Shown piece after piece: positions 5,512 to 13,673 of a DNA stretch of 20,257 nt. The notes under the pieces were generated by a model. It was not told the origin of the DNA. It saw nothing but the letters and a program-made list of their open reading frames with translations, and did not search any database. How positions within the stretch are numbered: the stretch's first letter is position 1; every line of letters begins with the position of its first letter. The stretch is from NCBI GenBank assembly GCA_900543395.1, contig UQQT01000042.1:1-20257 (forward strand), read 5' to 3'. The position numbers were made by a program, and so were the translations under genes. The stretch comes from an uncultured Oscillospiraceae bacterium. GTDB taxonomy: Bacteria > Bacillota > Clostridia > Oscillospirales > Acutalibacteraceae.

Positions 5512-6633
5512 TCACCGGCCTTTCTTTGTTTTTGTCGGAATTTCTCCCGTGCTGAACGCTTTTTGAATGTCGTAGGACGCTTTGCTCTGCTGTTTGGACT
5601 GTGAAGCTGATTTTTTTGTCTGCACCGTTTTTTCTCTGAATTTTTCGTCGTCGGCAAGAACCTCGTCCTTTGTTTTAAAGCCCGAATTATGCCACGCGGA
5701 GAGCATTGTGTCCATGTATTTGAAATTGAGCTTTCCCGTTTTATCCATCATTCTCTCGTAGGCGAAGTAGATAAATTCCGCGGAAAAACCGTAAGAATCC
5801 GACCATTTGAGCAGATATTCGCTCTGTCTTGACGTGGGCTTCGGATTGTCAAGCCCCATCATGATTTTAAGTTCGTTCCACAGCGTGTTTACGCTCTCGA
5901 GCGAGGCTATGCGTTTCGCGGCTTTTTCGAATGTGTCGATTTCCTTTTCCGCCCAGTCCTCGCCGATTTTTTCTATGTATCTGACGCTCTTTTTGCCTAT
6001 CGACTGCGCGTATTCGCACAGCATTACGATAACCTCCGGCGGGAGCCCCTCGTGATCCATCAGATATAAAAGACTCGACTGTGTGTCGTAGCCCAATGTT
6101 CTGCCGAATATGCGTTCGGCTTCGAAAAACATATCTCTGACTTCCCGGCTTTCCGTAATTCTCGCGGCTATCTGCTCGTGAGTCGGGCGGACGGCGGGGG
6201 GCATGCGGTGCTCCGGCTGCGGGGAGCCGGGAGAAGTGCTGTTCTTAACTCCGGGTATTTTTGCTGTTTCTTTATTTTCGGTTTCGCCGGGCTTCGGAGA
6301 ATCAAAAAACGAAATCTGTTCCGGCTGTTTTACGGTTGATTTGATTTTTTTAATATCCGGTTTTACGTCGGTTTCTTTCGTGTTGATTTTATTTGAATCG
6401 TCAATACTTATTATCCCCGACTCGACCCAATACTGGAGCGCGTCGGAAATGTCCGCGCACGGTATGCCAAGCGCGGACGAAACGTCTTGAATATCGGGAT
6501 TCTCCGCGGAGTGGCGGAATATCCAAACGAGGGCTTTCAGCTGAACAGCCCCCGCAAGTCTTATGTGCTTGTCCGCAACGGACGACGGTAAAACGAATAC
6601 CGAGGAGTATGCTGACGGATTTATCTTAATCAT
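5512..6633 (-). CDS. DnaD-domain primosomal protein
   Basis: 373 residues. The N-terminal part (about 1-90) has a winged-helix look, with a QDVSSALGIPCADISDALQ helix-turn-helix-like stretch. A low-complexity, lysine/proline-rich linker (about 95-155) follows. The C-terminal DnaD-like helical domain (about 165-320) contains the segments FFEAERIFGRTLG and YIEKIGEDWAEKEIDTFEKA. A KSAS/KQQS-rich basic tail ends the protein. DnaD/DnaB-type proteins help open the origin and recruit the helicase loader, encoded directly downstream. GGAGT at 6642-6646 precedes the ATG by 8 bases. Whether it is a DnaD or a DnaB ortholog cannot be decided here. Confidence 0.85.
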   Translation of the reverse strand: MIKINPSAYSSVFVLPSSVADKHIRLAGAVQLKALVWIFRHSAENPDIQDVSSALGIPCADISDALQYWVESGIISIDDSNKINTKETDVKPDIKKIKSTVKQPEQISFFDSPKPGETENKETAKIPGVKNSTSPGSPQPEHRMPPAVRPTHEQIAARITESREVRDMFFEAERIFGRTLGYDTQSSLLYLMDHEGLPPEVIVMLCEYAQSIGKKSVRYIEKIGEDWAEKEIDTFEKAAKRIASLESVNTLWNELKIMMGLDNPKPTSRQSEYLLKWSDSYGFSAEFIYFAYERMMDKTGKLNFKYMDTMLSAWHNSGFKTKDEVLADDEKFREKTVQTKKSASQSKQQSKASYDIQKAFSTGEIPTKTKKGR

Positions 6634-6648
6634 GTATAAAAACTCCGA

Positions 6649-7092
6649 TTATTTTTTTCCCGTAGAGCCGAATCCGCCCGCGCCCCTGTCGGTTTCGTCA
6701 AGCTCGTCGGCGATCTCAATCTCGGGGATGATAACGGGGGCGATTACGAGCTGGGCTATTCTCTCGCCGGGTTCGACGGTGTAGGGGACGTCGAACTGGT
6801 TTACAAGTCCGCAGATAATCTCTCCGCGGTAGTCGGAATCGATAAGACCCACGCAGTTTGCGGGAGCCACGCCGTGCTTTATTGCCGTTCCGCTTCTTGC
6901 GTAGACGAACGCGGCGTAATCGGGACTTTCAAGCTGAACGGCTATGCCCGTATGAATTTTTTTGCACTCGTGCGGATTTATCGTAATGCTTTCGCTCTCC
7001 GCGCTGTAAAGATCCATACCCGCGCTTCCCTCGGTCGCTCTCGACGGAATACGGGCGTTTTCGTTTAACTTTTTAATTTTAAGAATCGGCAT
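6649..7092 (-). CDS. dut: dUTP diphosphatase (dUTPase)
   Basis: Hydrolyses dUTP to dUMP and pyrophosphate, keeping uracil out of DNA and supplying dUMP for thymidylate synthesis. All five trimeric-dUTPase motifs are visible: AGMDLYS (24-30), YARSG (64-68), GLIDSDYRGEI (82-92), GERIAQLV (109-116) and RGAGGFGSTG (136-145). I placed the start at 7092, giving 147 residues. An AGGAGA SD lies upstream at 7105-7110, and the longer frame from 7116 has no SD and would overlap zapA by 23 bases. It sits one base beyond the zapA stop, so coupling is likely. Confidence 0.94.
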   Translation of the reverse strand: MPILKIKKLNENARIPSRATEGSAGMDLYSAESESITINPHECKKIHTGIAVQLESPDYAAFVYARSGTAIKHGVAPANCVGLIDSDYRGEIICGLVNQFDVPYTVEPGERIAQLVIAPVIIPEIEIADELDETDRGAGGFGSTGKK

Positions 7093-7093
7093 T

Positions 7094-7444
7094 TTATTCT
7101 GCTTTCTCCTGTTCATCGGGTAATTTTTTGCTCTTTTTCAATTTGAGATTTTCGCGTTTGAGCGCGTCTCTCTGCGTTTTCGCCTTTGCCGCGTCCTCAA
7201 GGCTTTCCTTTAAACGCTCCTTTAAGTCCTCGCATTCCTTTTTCGTCTTATGGTACGAATCGGCGTATTCGAGACTTAAAAGAACGGTAGCCTGCGCGTC
7301 CGTTATGAAACGCGAACGGGCAGTGATCTCGCCCAGACGTGCGTCTATTTCCGAAGCTAAAAATTCGGCGTATTGGGGTTCGTTGTCAGTAATTACGATA
7401 TAGTTTACTCCGCCGACGGTGAGTTTTACTTTGTTTTTGTCCAT
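7094..7444 (-). CDS. zapA: Cell division protein ZapA
   Basis: A small FtsZ-ring-associated protein that promotes Z-ring bundling. 116 residues from ATG 7444, preceded by AAGGAGAAAG on the minus strand. An in-frame extension to 7510 overlaps the promoter and is unlikely. The N-terminal domain (KNKVKLTVGGVNYIV, 3-17) and the EYADSYHKTK segment fit ZapA. The C-terminal third (about 70-115) is a lysine/glutamate-rich coiled coil ending in KLPDEQEKAE. First gene of the six-gene replication/division operon. Confidence 0.85.
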   Translation of the reverse strand: MDKNKVKLTVGGVNYIVITDNEPQYAEFLASEIDARLGEITARSRFITDAQATVLLSLEYADSYHKTKKECEDLKERLKESLEDAAKAKTQRDALKRENLKLKKSKKLPDEQEKAE

Positions 7445-7481
7445 TGACTCTTTCTCCTTAAATGTTACGTTTCCAAAATAT

Positions 7482-7510
7482 ATTATACAGTTTTGAACAA
7501 AAATAATCAA
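7482..7510 (-). promoter_or_regulatory. Promoter of the zapA-tmk operon
   Basis: On the minus strand, TTGATT (7510-7505), a 17-base spacer and a perfect TATAAT (7487-7482), about 38 bases before the zapA start codon. It diverges from the pncC promoter in the same 155-base intergenic region. Confidence 0.85.
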
Positions 7511-7530
7511 TATATATTTTATTTTTCTAC

Positions 7531-7559
7531 TTGTAATAAACGTGTAGGTCTGTTATACT
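7531..7559 (+). promoter_or_regulatory. Promoter of the pncC-sortase gene run
   Basis: TTGTAA (7531-7536), a 17-base spacer and TATACT (7554-7559), preceded by an extended -10 TG at 7551-7552. It is the only clear promoter found for the long plus-strand run that follows. Confidence 0.75.
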
Positions 7560-7599
7560 TATAAATAATTATAGATATTATTTAAAAGAGGCGAATGTC

Positions 7600-8088
7600 G
7601 TGACGAAAGCGGAAAAAACCGTCGAAGAATTAAAAAAGAAGTCGATGACGGTATCTTTTGCCGAATCGTGTACGGGCGGACTCCTTGCAAAAATGATTAC
7701 GGACGTGAGCGGTTCGTCCGCCGTTTTCGAGTGCGGGGTCGTTTCGTATTCGAACAGAATCAAACATGAAATTCTCGGAGTAAAAAACGACACGCTCGAA
7801 AAATATACGGCGGTCAGCAAGCAGACCGTTATCGAAATGGCGCAGGGCGTAAAAAGGCTCTCGGGCGCGGATATTGCGGTTTCCGTCAGCGGAATAGCGG
7901 GTCCCGGATCCGATTCATCGGGACTGCCGGTCGGACTTATATGGATATGCGTTATTTTTAAAAATAAAACCGTTACAAAAAAGCTTACGAATTCATTTGA
8001 CGAAAACGTAAGGGAAAATAACAGACTTTCCGCCGCCGAGGCGGTTTTCGATATGATACTATCAATTCTCGGAAGTGAATCAAAATGA
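7600..8088 (+). CDS. pncC: Nicotinamide-nucleotide amidohydrolase (CinA C-terminal domain)
   Basis: Converts nicotinamide mononucleotide to nicotinate mononucleotide in the NAD salvage cycle. This is the stand-alone CinA C-domain form, 162 residues. The motif AESCTGG (21-27) and SGIAGPG (97-103) are intact. The start is GTG 7600, 8 bases after GAGG (7588-7591). An overlapping ATG at 7595 is followed by a stop after two codons. The stop overlaps the start of the first sortase as ATGA. The usual CinA N-terminal domain is missing from this protein, but a gene resembling a degenerate version lies at 11231-12346. Confidence 0.92.
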   Translation: MTKAEKTVEELKKKSMTVSFAESCTGGLLAKMITDVSGSSAVFECGVVSYSNRIKHEILGVKNDTLEKYTAVSKQTVIEMAQGVKRLSGADIAVSVSGIAGPGSDSSGLPVGLIWICVIFKNKTVTKKLTNSFDENVRENNRLSAAEAVFDMILSILGSESK

Positions 8089-9290
8089 AAGAAAATGAAG
8101 AAACCATTAAAGCCGAACAGGGCGAAGAAAATTTGACTAACACCGATACGTCCTCTGCTTCGGATTCGGAAAACGCCGAAAAAAAAGAGACTGACGAATC
8201 GAGGGATATTTCCGACAAGGCCGCAGGTCTGCCCGAGATGGTTTATCTCGACCCGAATTCATCAAAAAAGATAAGCTCGGACGAAATTGCCGCCGACCCT
8301 GCGTTTAAGAAAAATTCGGACAGAGCGGAAAAGATAATGAACGACCATAAGTCGCAGATGGAGAAGCAGAAAAACACGCTTGTGTTTTCGATTCTCATGT
8401 GTATAAGCGCGGTAATGCTCATTCTCTCCGTCGTTCATCTGTTTGTGGCGAGACGTTCAAACGAAATCAATATCGAAAAGCAGAATCAGTCGCGGATAGT
8501 AAGCTATCGGTTTACGAGTGCGTTCGGCGATACCGTCAAGACAAAATCCGCGGATTATCCCGAGGGAATTATGGATAAATTCAAACAGCTCTACGCGCAG
8601 AACAACGACTTTTACGGCTGGATAAATATTCCTAATACAAGTATCGACATGCCGACGTATCAGGGCGATACGAACGACACGTATTTCAGACACGATAACT
8701 ACGGACTGTATTACCGCAGGGGAATGGCGTTTGTCGACGCATACTGCAAGGACGATCTCGGCAGCAGAAATACAGTCATTCACGCTCATAACTACGGCGA
8801 CGGACTTCTGTTCGACGATCTTCACAAATACATGGATCTCGATTTCTATAAGGCAAATCCCGTTATAAATTTCTCGACGAGGTACAAGGATTATAAATTC
8901 AAGGTCATAGGCTGTTTCGTAACCAACGGAAGCAGTGAGGGAGACAACGGATATCTGTTCTATTACGTAGAACCCAACATGTCCGATCAGTGCCTGCTTG
9001 ATTTCGTCGACGAGGTAGAGCAGAGGAGCTTCATCAAAACCGGCGTTGACGTTCAGGGTACGGATAAGCTTCTGACTCTTTCGACATGCACGTACTACTT
9101 TGACAGAAACGGAGCCTTGCAGGACGCAAGATGCGCCGTAGTCGCAAGACTCGTACGCGACGGAGAGAGCGCGGAGGTCGATACCTCAAAGGCGACAAAG
9201 AATGAAAATCCCCGTATGCCTCAGCTTTACTACGACGTATTCGGAGGAACGAATCCGTATAAGAATGCTTCCAAGTGGGAGGCATATTGA
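8085..9290 (+). CDS. Class B sortase family transpeptidase (first of tandem pair)
   Basis: A membrane-anchored cysteine transpeptidase of 401 residues. Residues 1-97 are acidic, hydrophilic and probably cytoplasmic. A single membrane helix spans about 98-122, and the sortase domain fills the rest, facing outward. The catalytic triad is His235 (IHAHNYGDG), Cys335 (TLSTCTY) and Arg355 (VVARLVR). Within the His motif, AHN replaces the common GHN. The TLSTC context and insertions after the His fit class B. After Arg355 there is an extra tail of about 46 residues that is conserved in the next gene. No sorting-signal (LPxTG-like) substrate was seen in the window. The start overlaps the pncC stop. 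Confidence 0.9.
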   Translation: MKENEETIKAEQGEENLTNTDTSSASDSENAEKKETDESRDISDKAAGLPEMVYLDPNSSKKISSDEIAADPAFKKNSDRAEKIMNDHKSQMEKQKNTLVFSILMCISAVMLILSVVHLFVARRSNEINIEKQNQSRIVSYRFTSAFGDTVKTKSADYPEGIMDKFKQLYAQNNDFYGWINIPNTSIDMPTYQGDTNDTYFRHDNYGLYYRRGMAFVDAYCKDDLGSRNTVIHAHNYGDGLLFDDLHKYMDLDFYKANPVINFSTRYKDYKFKVIGCFVTNGSSEGDNGYLFYYVEPNMSDQCLLDFVDEVEQRSFIKTGVDVQGTDKLLTLSTCTYYFDRNGALQDARCAVVARLVRDGESAEVDTSKATKNENPRMPQLYYDVFGGTNPYKNASKWEAY

Positions 9291-9304
9291 TTTAGGAGAG
9301 ACAG

Positions 9305-11194
9305 GTGAATAAAATGCCTCATACAAAAGATGACAGAGAGCCTGAGGTAAACGGCGGATCCGACGGATTCGACCTCGGGGCTCTTACGGATAAATATTCG
9401 GTGTCGTCCGACATAGATTTGTCGGGAGTCGAATCGCTGTTCAGAGAACTTTCCGTTGAGAAGAAGCCGAATGCGGATAACAAGTCGGCAAAAACGGGAG
9501 CTTTGGCGGATTCGGACGATACGGGCGATATAGACGATATAGTAAACGAATTCGAAAAGACAATGCCGAAAAACGGCGGACGCTCACACTCGCCGAGAGT
9601 CGTTTATGCAGAGGACGGCGGTTTTAACAACGAACCGAAGCCCGTTACCTTGAAAAAACGCGACATCGCCGTAAACAAAAACGAATATTCTCCGAAAACC
9701 GAAAGCCGTCCTGCCGCGGGAATCCCCGTGGGAAAGAAAAAGAGCGCGGGCAGCCGTGTGATTTTCTCCGCCGAGCCGACGGACAGCAAGGACGGAAAGC
9801 CGGAAGTTAAAGCGGAGGATAATACATATTCAAAAGCCGTTCCCGTTTCGAAAAAGCGGACGGAAATTAAAGACGAAGAAAACAAGGACGACTTTGTGCC
9901 GGTAACTGCAGCCGGTTCGGACAGCGAGGAATTCGCTGATATTTTGAAAGATATTTCGGATGATAAAAAGACCGAAAACGACGAAGCTGTAAAAGAATCG
10001 GAAGCTGTAAACAATTCGGACGAAAAACCGAATGAGGACAAAGCCGAACCGAAGAACGAAAATACTCCGGACGAAAGCGACGACGAATTTTTCGACGTTA
10101 AAATCGAATCTCTTGACCCGTCGGCAAGCAACGCGTTTACAGAGGACGACATGCTCCTTTATGAAAAAGAGCGCAACAAGGCTCTCGGAAAGAAGGATTC
10201 AAAGGGCGCGTTCAAGCGTTTTGTCAGAAGCGTTATTCCGCAGAAGGGCGATTCCGCGGGCGAGATAGTCAGAAAAATAATTCTTATCGTTTCCGCCGTT
10301 ACGATTCTCGTCTGCGCGGTATGGTTCGGAAATTATTACTTACAGCATTTCAACGAAAAAGACGAGCTTAAAAAGCTCGGTACGGAGGTTACGACCGACC
10401 CCGACGCCGATCTCGCTGCCGAGTGGGCGAAGATAAAGGCGGAGTTCCCCGACGTGGATTTCCCCGACGGAATGAATATAAAATACGCGAGGGCGTACGC
10501 GGTCAACCGGGACATGGTCGGCAAGCTGAAAATTCCGGGAACGGCTATCGATATACCGATAGTTCAGTGCAAGGACGATACCGCCGACTATCAGTATTAC
10601 CTTAAACATTCGTTCCAGAAAAAGGACAGCAAGTACGGCACGCCGTTCATGAGCGCGGAGTGTGATCCGTTCAATCTTGGTGATACGACGGTAATTCACG
10701 GTCACAATATGTACGACAACCTCATGTTCGCCGATCTTGAAAAATATTATAAGCTCGACGGCTACAAGGAGTCGCCGACGATTCAGTACAACACTCTGTT
10801 CAAGGATTACGATTGGAAGATATTTGCGATTATAATAACCAACGGTTCGGCTTCGGGCGATAACGGCTATGTTTTTGATTTTACCGCGCCGAGCTTCGGA
10901 AGCAAGCAGAACAAAGCCGATTTTATCGACGGACTGCTTGAGAGAAGCATATACAATATCGATGTGGACGTTAACGCGGACGATAAGCTTCTCGTTCTCA
11001 ATACGTGCTGTTACGTATTCAACGGCGCGCACCTCGGAGTCGCCGCCAGAATGGTTCGTCCCGGTGAGAGTGCGGACGTAGACGTTTCAAAGGCGACCGT
11101 AAACGAGAATGCGAGATATCCGCAGGCGTGGTATGACGCGAAGAATCAGTCCAATCCGTACAAGGATGCGTACAGATGGCATCAGACGGGCTGA
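9305..11194 (+). CDS. Class B sortase family transpeptidase with long acidic cytoplasmic domain
   Basis: 629 residues, far longer than a typical class B sortase (about 220-260). Residues 1-320 are low-complexity and rich in Asp, Glu, Lys and Ser. One membrane helix follows at about 321-345, then the sortase domain with His467 (IHGHNMYDN), Cys568 (VLNTCCY) and Arg582 (VAARMVR). The C-terminal tail matches the first sortase: GESA, VDVSKAT, NEN, NPYKDA. The start may be GTG 9305 (AGGAGA at 9294-9299, 5 bases upstream) or ATG 9314; I kept the former. It is likely a duplicate of the upstream gene that gained or kept a large intracellular region. Confidence 0.88.
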   Translation: MNKMPHTKDDREPEVNGGSDGFDLGALTDKYSVSSDIDLSGVESLFRELSVEKKPNADNKSAKTGALADSDDTGDIDDIVNEFEKTMPKNGGRSHSPRVVYAEDGGFNNEPKPVTLKKRDIAVNKNEYSPKTESRPAAGIPVGKKKSAGSRVIFSAEPTDSKDGKPEVKAEDNTYSKAVPVSKKRTEIKDEENKDDFVPVTAAGSDSEEFADILKDISDDKKTENDEAVKESEAVNNSDEKPNEDKAEPKNENTPDESDDEFFDVKIESLDPSASNAFTEDDMLLYEKERNKALGKKDSKGAFKRFVRSVIPQKGDSAGEIVRKIILIVSAVTILVCAVWFGNYYLQHFNEKDELKKLGTEVTTDPDADLAAEWAKIKAEFPDVDFPDGMNIKYARAYAVNRDMVGKLKIPGTAIDIPIVQCKDDTADYQYYLKHSFQKKDSKYGTPFMSAECDPFNLGDTTVIHGHNMYDNLMFADLEKYYKLDGYKESPTIQYNTLFKDYDWKIFAIIITNGSASGDNGYVFDFTAPSFGSKQNKADFIDGLLERSIYNIDVDVNADDKLLVLNTCCYVFNGAHLGVAARMVRPGESADVDVSKATVNENARYPQAWYDAKNQSNPYKDAYRWHQTG

Positions 11195-11230
11195 TAACCG
11201 CTCTGTTTTAAACAAGGAGAAAGACTAACA

Positions 11231-12346
11231 ATGAAAATAGATATCGTTTCTTTTTCGGACACGGGACTTGAAAATTACCCCGATATTACCTCGGTTCTTC
11301 TCAATTCTCTGATGACCGTTTCGGGTGAGAACATCGCTATCCCGCAGTCTTATAAAAGCGTAAAAGAGGGATTGCCCGCGATAGCTTCCGCTTTGAAAAA
11401 ATGCGACGTGCTGTTTATTCTCACATCTCTTGACAAGTATCACGAGACGAAGCGCGATATATGCCAGGCGTTTCATTTCAAAGTCGAGAATAATGCGGAC
11501 ATTCGCATTAAGCTGTCCTCACAGCCTGACGCGGATCTGCTCGACGTTCATTCTCTTATGCCTGTCGGCGCGCTCGCTCTGCCGCTGAGCGACGGGATGT
11601 TCTCGTCGTTTGTAATAAGGTCGAAAAAACAGAGCATTTTCTTCATGCCGATAAGCCGTGACAGAACGTTCCTTGTTATGAAGATACACGTATTTCCGTA
11701 TCTTGAACAGTTCTATCACTGCAAATGCACAAGCTTTTCGGATTTCGAGACCGATTACGCGGGCGTCGTGTTTAAAAATGCGGCAGCCGACAGCGATGTT
11801 AAAATTGCGATAACGAATACCAACGTTTTAAAATACGTGAAGAAGCACATGATATGCGACGGCATTATCCAAAGATATACCGACGCGGTGCCTTACGTTC
11901 ACGAGAACGACATTCAGGATTTTTCGGATTATACCCGAATGAAAGCCGAGGGCGCGGCGGAATTTCTCGAATACCCGTTCGGTGCCGCCCTTGTCGAGGA
12001 CAACGACAGCGTCAGCGGGGATTACAGGGTGTATATCGCCGTTGTGAATGAGACGGAATCTGCCGTCAAATGCGTTTCCTCGCTTCCCGATGAAACCTAC
12101 GACGCCTTTATACATACGGTTATGTCGGAGTTTCTGATAATGATGTCGCAGATGATCTCGACTTCGGATTCAAGACGCGCGTACCCCGATACACAGTACG
12201 CGGGCGACGAGGAGGATCCCGAGCTTCGTTCGGTAATCAAAGGGTGGAAGCCGTATCTTTACGCTCTGCTCGTCGCGGCGGCGTGCGGTCTTACGTATTA
12301 CGCCGTTAAGCTTGCTCAAAGCGGAACGTTTTTCTTCGGACTGTGA
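11231..12346 (+). CDS. Membrane-anchored protein resembling a degenerate CinA/molybdopterin-binding domain
   Basis: 371 residues of no firmly recognised family. Two stretches read like a worn CinA N-domain (MoCF fold). One is KKCDVLFILTSLDKYHETKR, parallel to the family's D-V-L-TGGLGPT segment but without its glycines. The other is MPVGALALPLSDGMF followed by SIFFMPISRDRTFLV, parallel to the P-GA...N.VG / LPGPP-EM segment. The segment VYIAVVNETESAVKCVSSLP (about 271-290) faintly recalls the end of PncC. A single membrane helix at about 339-362 (LYALLVAAACGLTYY) ends the protein. AAGGAGA (11214-11220) is the SD. Co-transcription with pncC and two sortases suggests a surface-assembly or regulatory role, but the function is unknown. 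Confidence 0.6.
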   Translation: MKIDIVSFSDTGLENYPDITSVLLNSLMTVSGENIAIPQSYKSVKEGLPAIASALKKCDVLFILTSLDKYHETKRDICQAFHFKVENNADIRIKLSSQPDADLLDVHSLMPVGALALPLSDGMFSSFVIRSKKQSIFFMPISRDRTFLVMKIHVFPYLEQFYHCKCTSFSDFETDYAGVVFKNAAADSDVKIAITNTNVLKYVKKHMICDGIIQRYTDAVPYVHENDIQDFSDYTRMKAEGAAEFLEYPFGAALVEDNDSVSGDYRVYIAVVNETESAVKCVSSLPDETYDAFIHTVMSEFLIMMSQMISTSDSRRAYPDTQYAGDEEDPELRSVIKGWKPYLYALLVAAACGLTYYAVKLAQSGTFFFGL

Positions 12347-12352
12347 TTTCTT

Positions 12353-13657
12353 ATGTTCAGATTTAAAAACAGATTTGCGGTTTTCTTTATTACCGCGCTT
12401 ATCAGTTTCTGCGCGGTGACGATGAATCTGCAGGAGGATATCTTCTGTTTAAGAGGGGATCCCGATTCGGATATGATAGTGACGGATGACGACGTTTCGC
12501 TGATACTGAAATATTCGGCGAGACTCGAAAAGCCCGAATCGCTCGTTGTTAAAATGTCAGCCGACGTAAACAACGACGGAAAGATAACTCCCCGCGACGC
12601 GATGTATGCAAAATACGCTTCGCTCGGACTGATATCGTTAAGCGACCCGGATTCTCTCGAATCATTCGGAATTACCGTGACGCGCGAGACTGTCCCCGCA
12701 GATTCGGTCAAAAACGGGGCGGCGTCCGATCAGGTTCAGCTCGTTACCGACGCGTCCGTCGGCGAAACCGGAGCAAAATACGCAGATAATCAAAAAATCT
12801 ATCTCTATCCCGATTTAAGCTCTCTGCTTAATATCAGAGACACGTTCATAATTGTAACGTACGGTTACGGTCACTGTCTCGGAATGAGCCAGTACGGCGC
12901 GGTCGGTATGGCGAGAGACGGATTTAACTATATTCAGATATTACAGCATTACTATTACAACGTTCAGATAGCGTACGAACAGCCGAGAGCCACCGTTTCA
13001 CTCAAAGGAACGCAGGTCGATACTGTCGAAATGCTGTCGAGAATCGTTCAGCAGGAGATTGCGGGACTTACCCGCAGAGGAGATTCTCTCGACGCGAACG
13101 CTCTGAAAGCACAGGCTGTCGCGGCGTATACCAATATGAAATACTCGGGCTACAAGGTGCAGGGATGTACGTACGTTTCGTCGTTCTCACGATGTACGGA
13201 CGATGTTATAAACGCTGTAAAATCAGTCGTCGGTCAGTTTATCATGTATAATAACGAACCGATATACGCTTATTACGGTGCGATGTCCGCGGGCATAACC
13301 GCCACGACGCAGGCGGTATGGGGAACCTCGGGGCAGCCGTATATAGCGAATGTTCCGTCATACTGGGACTGCAATTACTCGTCCTACGTCGGAGTCAAAA
13401 CCGTATCGGCGGAGCAGATGCGAAATTACATAACTGCATACGACGGTTCCATAAGACTTTCGGACGATCCGTCGCAGTGGCTCAGAATTTTGGCGCACGA
13501 CGACGCGGTGAACGAGACGACGGGCTATGTTTATTCAATGCAGGTCGGCGACAGAGTAATCGAATCGGGCGCGGGTATGGTGTTCAGGGACAAAATAATG
13601 GACTACTCCATCAAATCTCCGTGCTTCAACATAATTTATAACGGTCAATTTTATTAA
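12353..13657 (+). CDS. Dockerin-containing SpoIID/LytB-like protein with permuted domain order
   Basis: 434 residues. An N-terminal signal-like helix (1-24) precedes a dockerin module (35-93) with two calcium-loop repeats: DPDSDMIVTDDD (36-47) and DVNNDGKITPRD (71-82). Then comes a SpoIID/LytB-type domain, whose canonical members cleave denuded peptidoglycan glycan strands. The GHCLGMSQYGAVGMAR block (His174 onward), normally C-terminal, comes first here. The IVQQEIAG block (Glu235), ALKAQAVAAYTN (250-261) and AVWGTSGQPYIANVPS follow, as in a circular permutation. It starts 6 bases after the upstream stop without an obvious SD, so coupling is likely. Probably an exported wall-modifying enzyme. 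Confidence 0.82.
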   Translation: MFRFKNRFAVFFITALISFCAVTMNLQEDIFCLRGDPDSDMIVTDDDVSLILKYSARLEKPESLVVKMSADVNNDGKITPRDAMYAKYASLGLISLSDPDSLESFGITVTRETVPADSVKNGAASDQVQLVTDASVGETGAKYADNQKIYLYPDLSSLLNIRDTFIIVTYGYGHCLGMSQYGAVGMARDGFNYIQILQHYYYNVQIAYEQPRATVSLKGTQVDTVEMLSRIVQQEIAGLTRRGDSLDANALKAQAVAAYTNMKYSGYKVQGCTYVSSFSRCTDDVINAVKSVVGQFIMYNNEPIYAYYGAMSAGITATTQAVWGTSGQPYIANVPSYWDCNYSSYVGVKTVSAEQMRNYITAYDGSIRLSDDPSQWLRILAHDDAVNETTGYVYSMQVGDRVIESGAGMVFRDKIMDYSIKSPCFNIIYNGQFY

Positions 13658-13673
13658 AGGAAGATGATATAAA

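Noticed and set aside
7093..7116. Longer dut start at 7116
   Set aside because: No SD upstream and a 23-base overlap with zapA; the start at 7092 matches the family N-terminus and has AGGAGA upstream.
7595..7603. Two-codon ATG-TCG-TGA frame overlapping the pncC start
   Set aside because: The SD is only 3 bases away from this ATG but ideally placed for GTG 7600, so it is probably incidental.
10340..11032. Long antisense open frame opposite the second sortase
   Set aside because: It lies opposite a well-supported catalytic domain, has no recognisable motif, and reflects codon bias of the sense gene.
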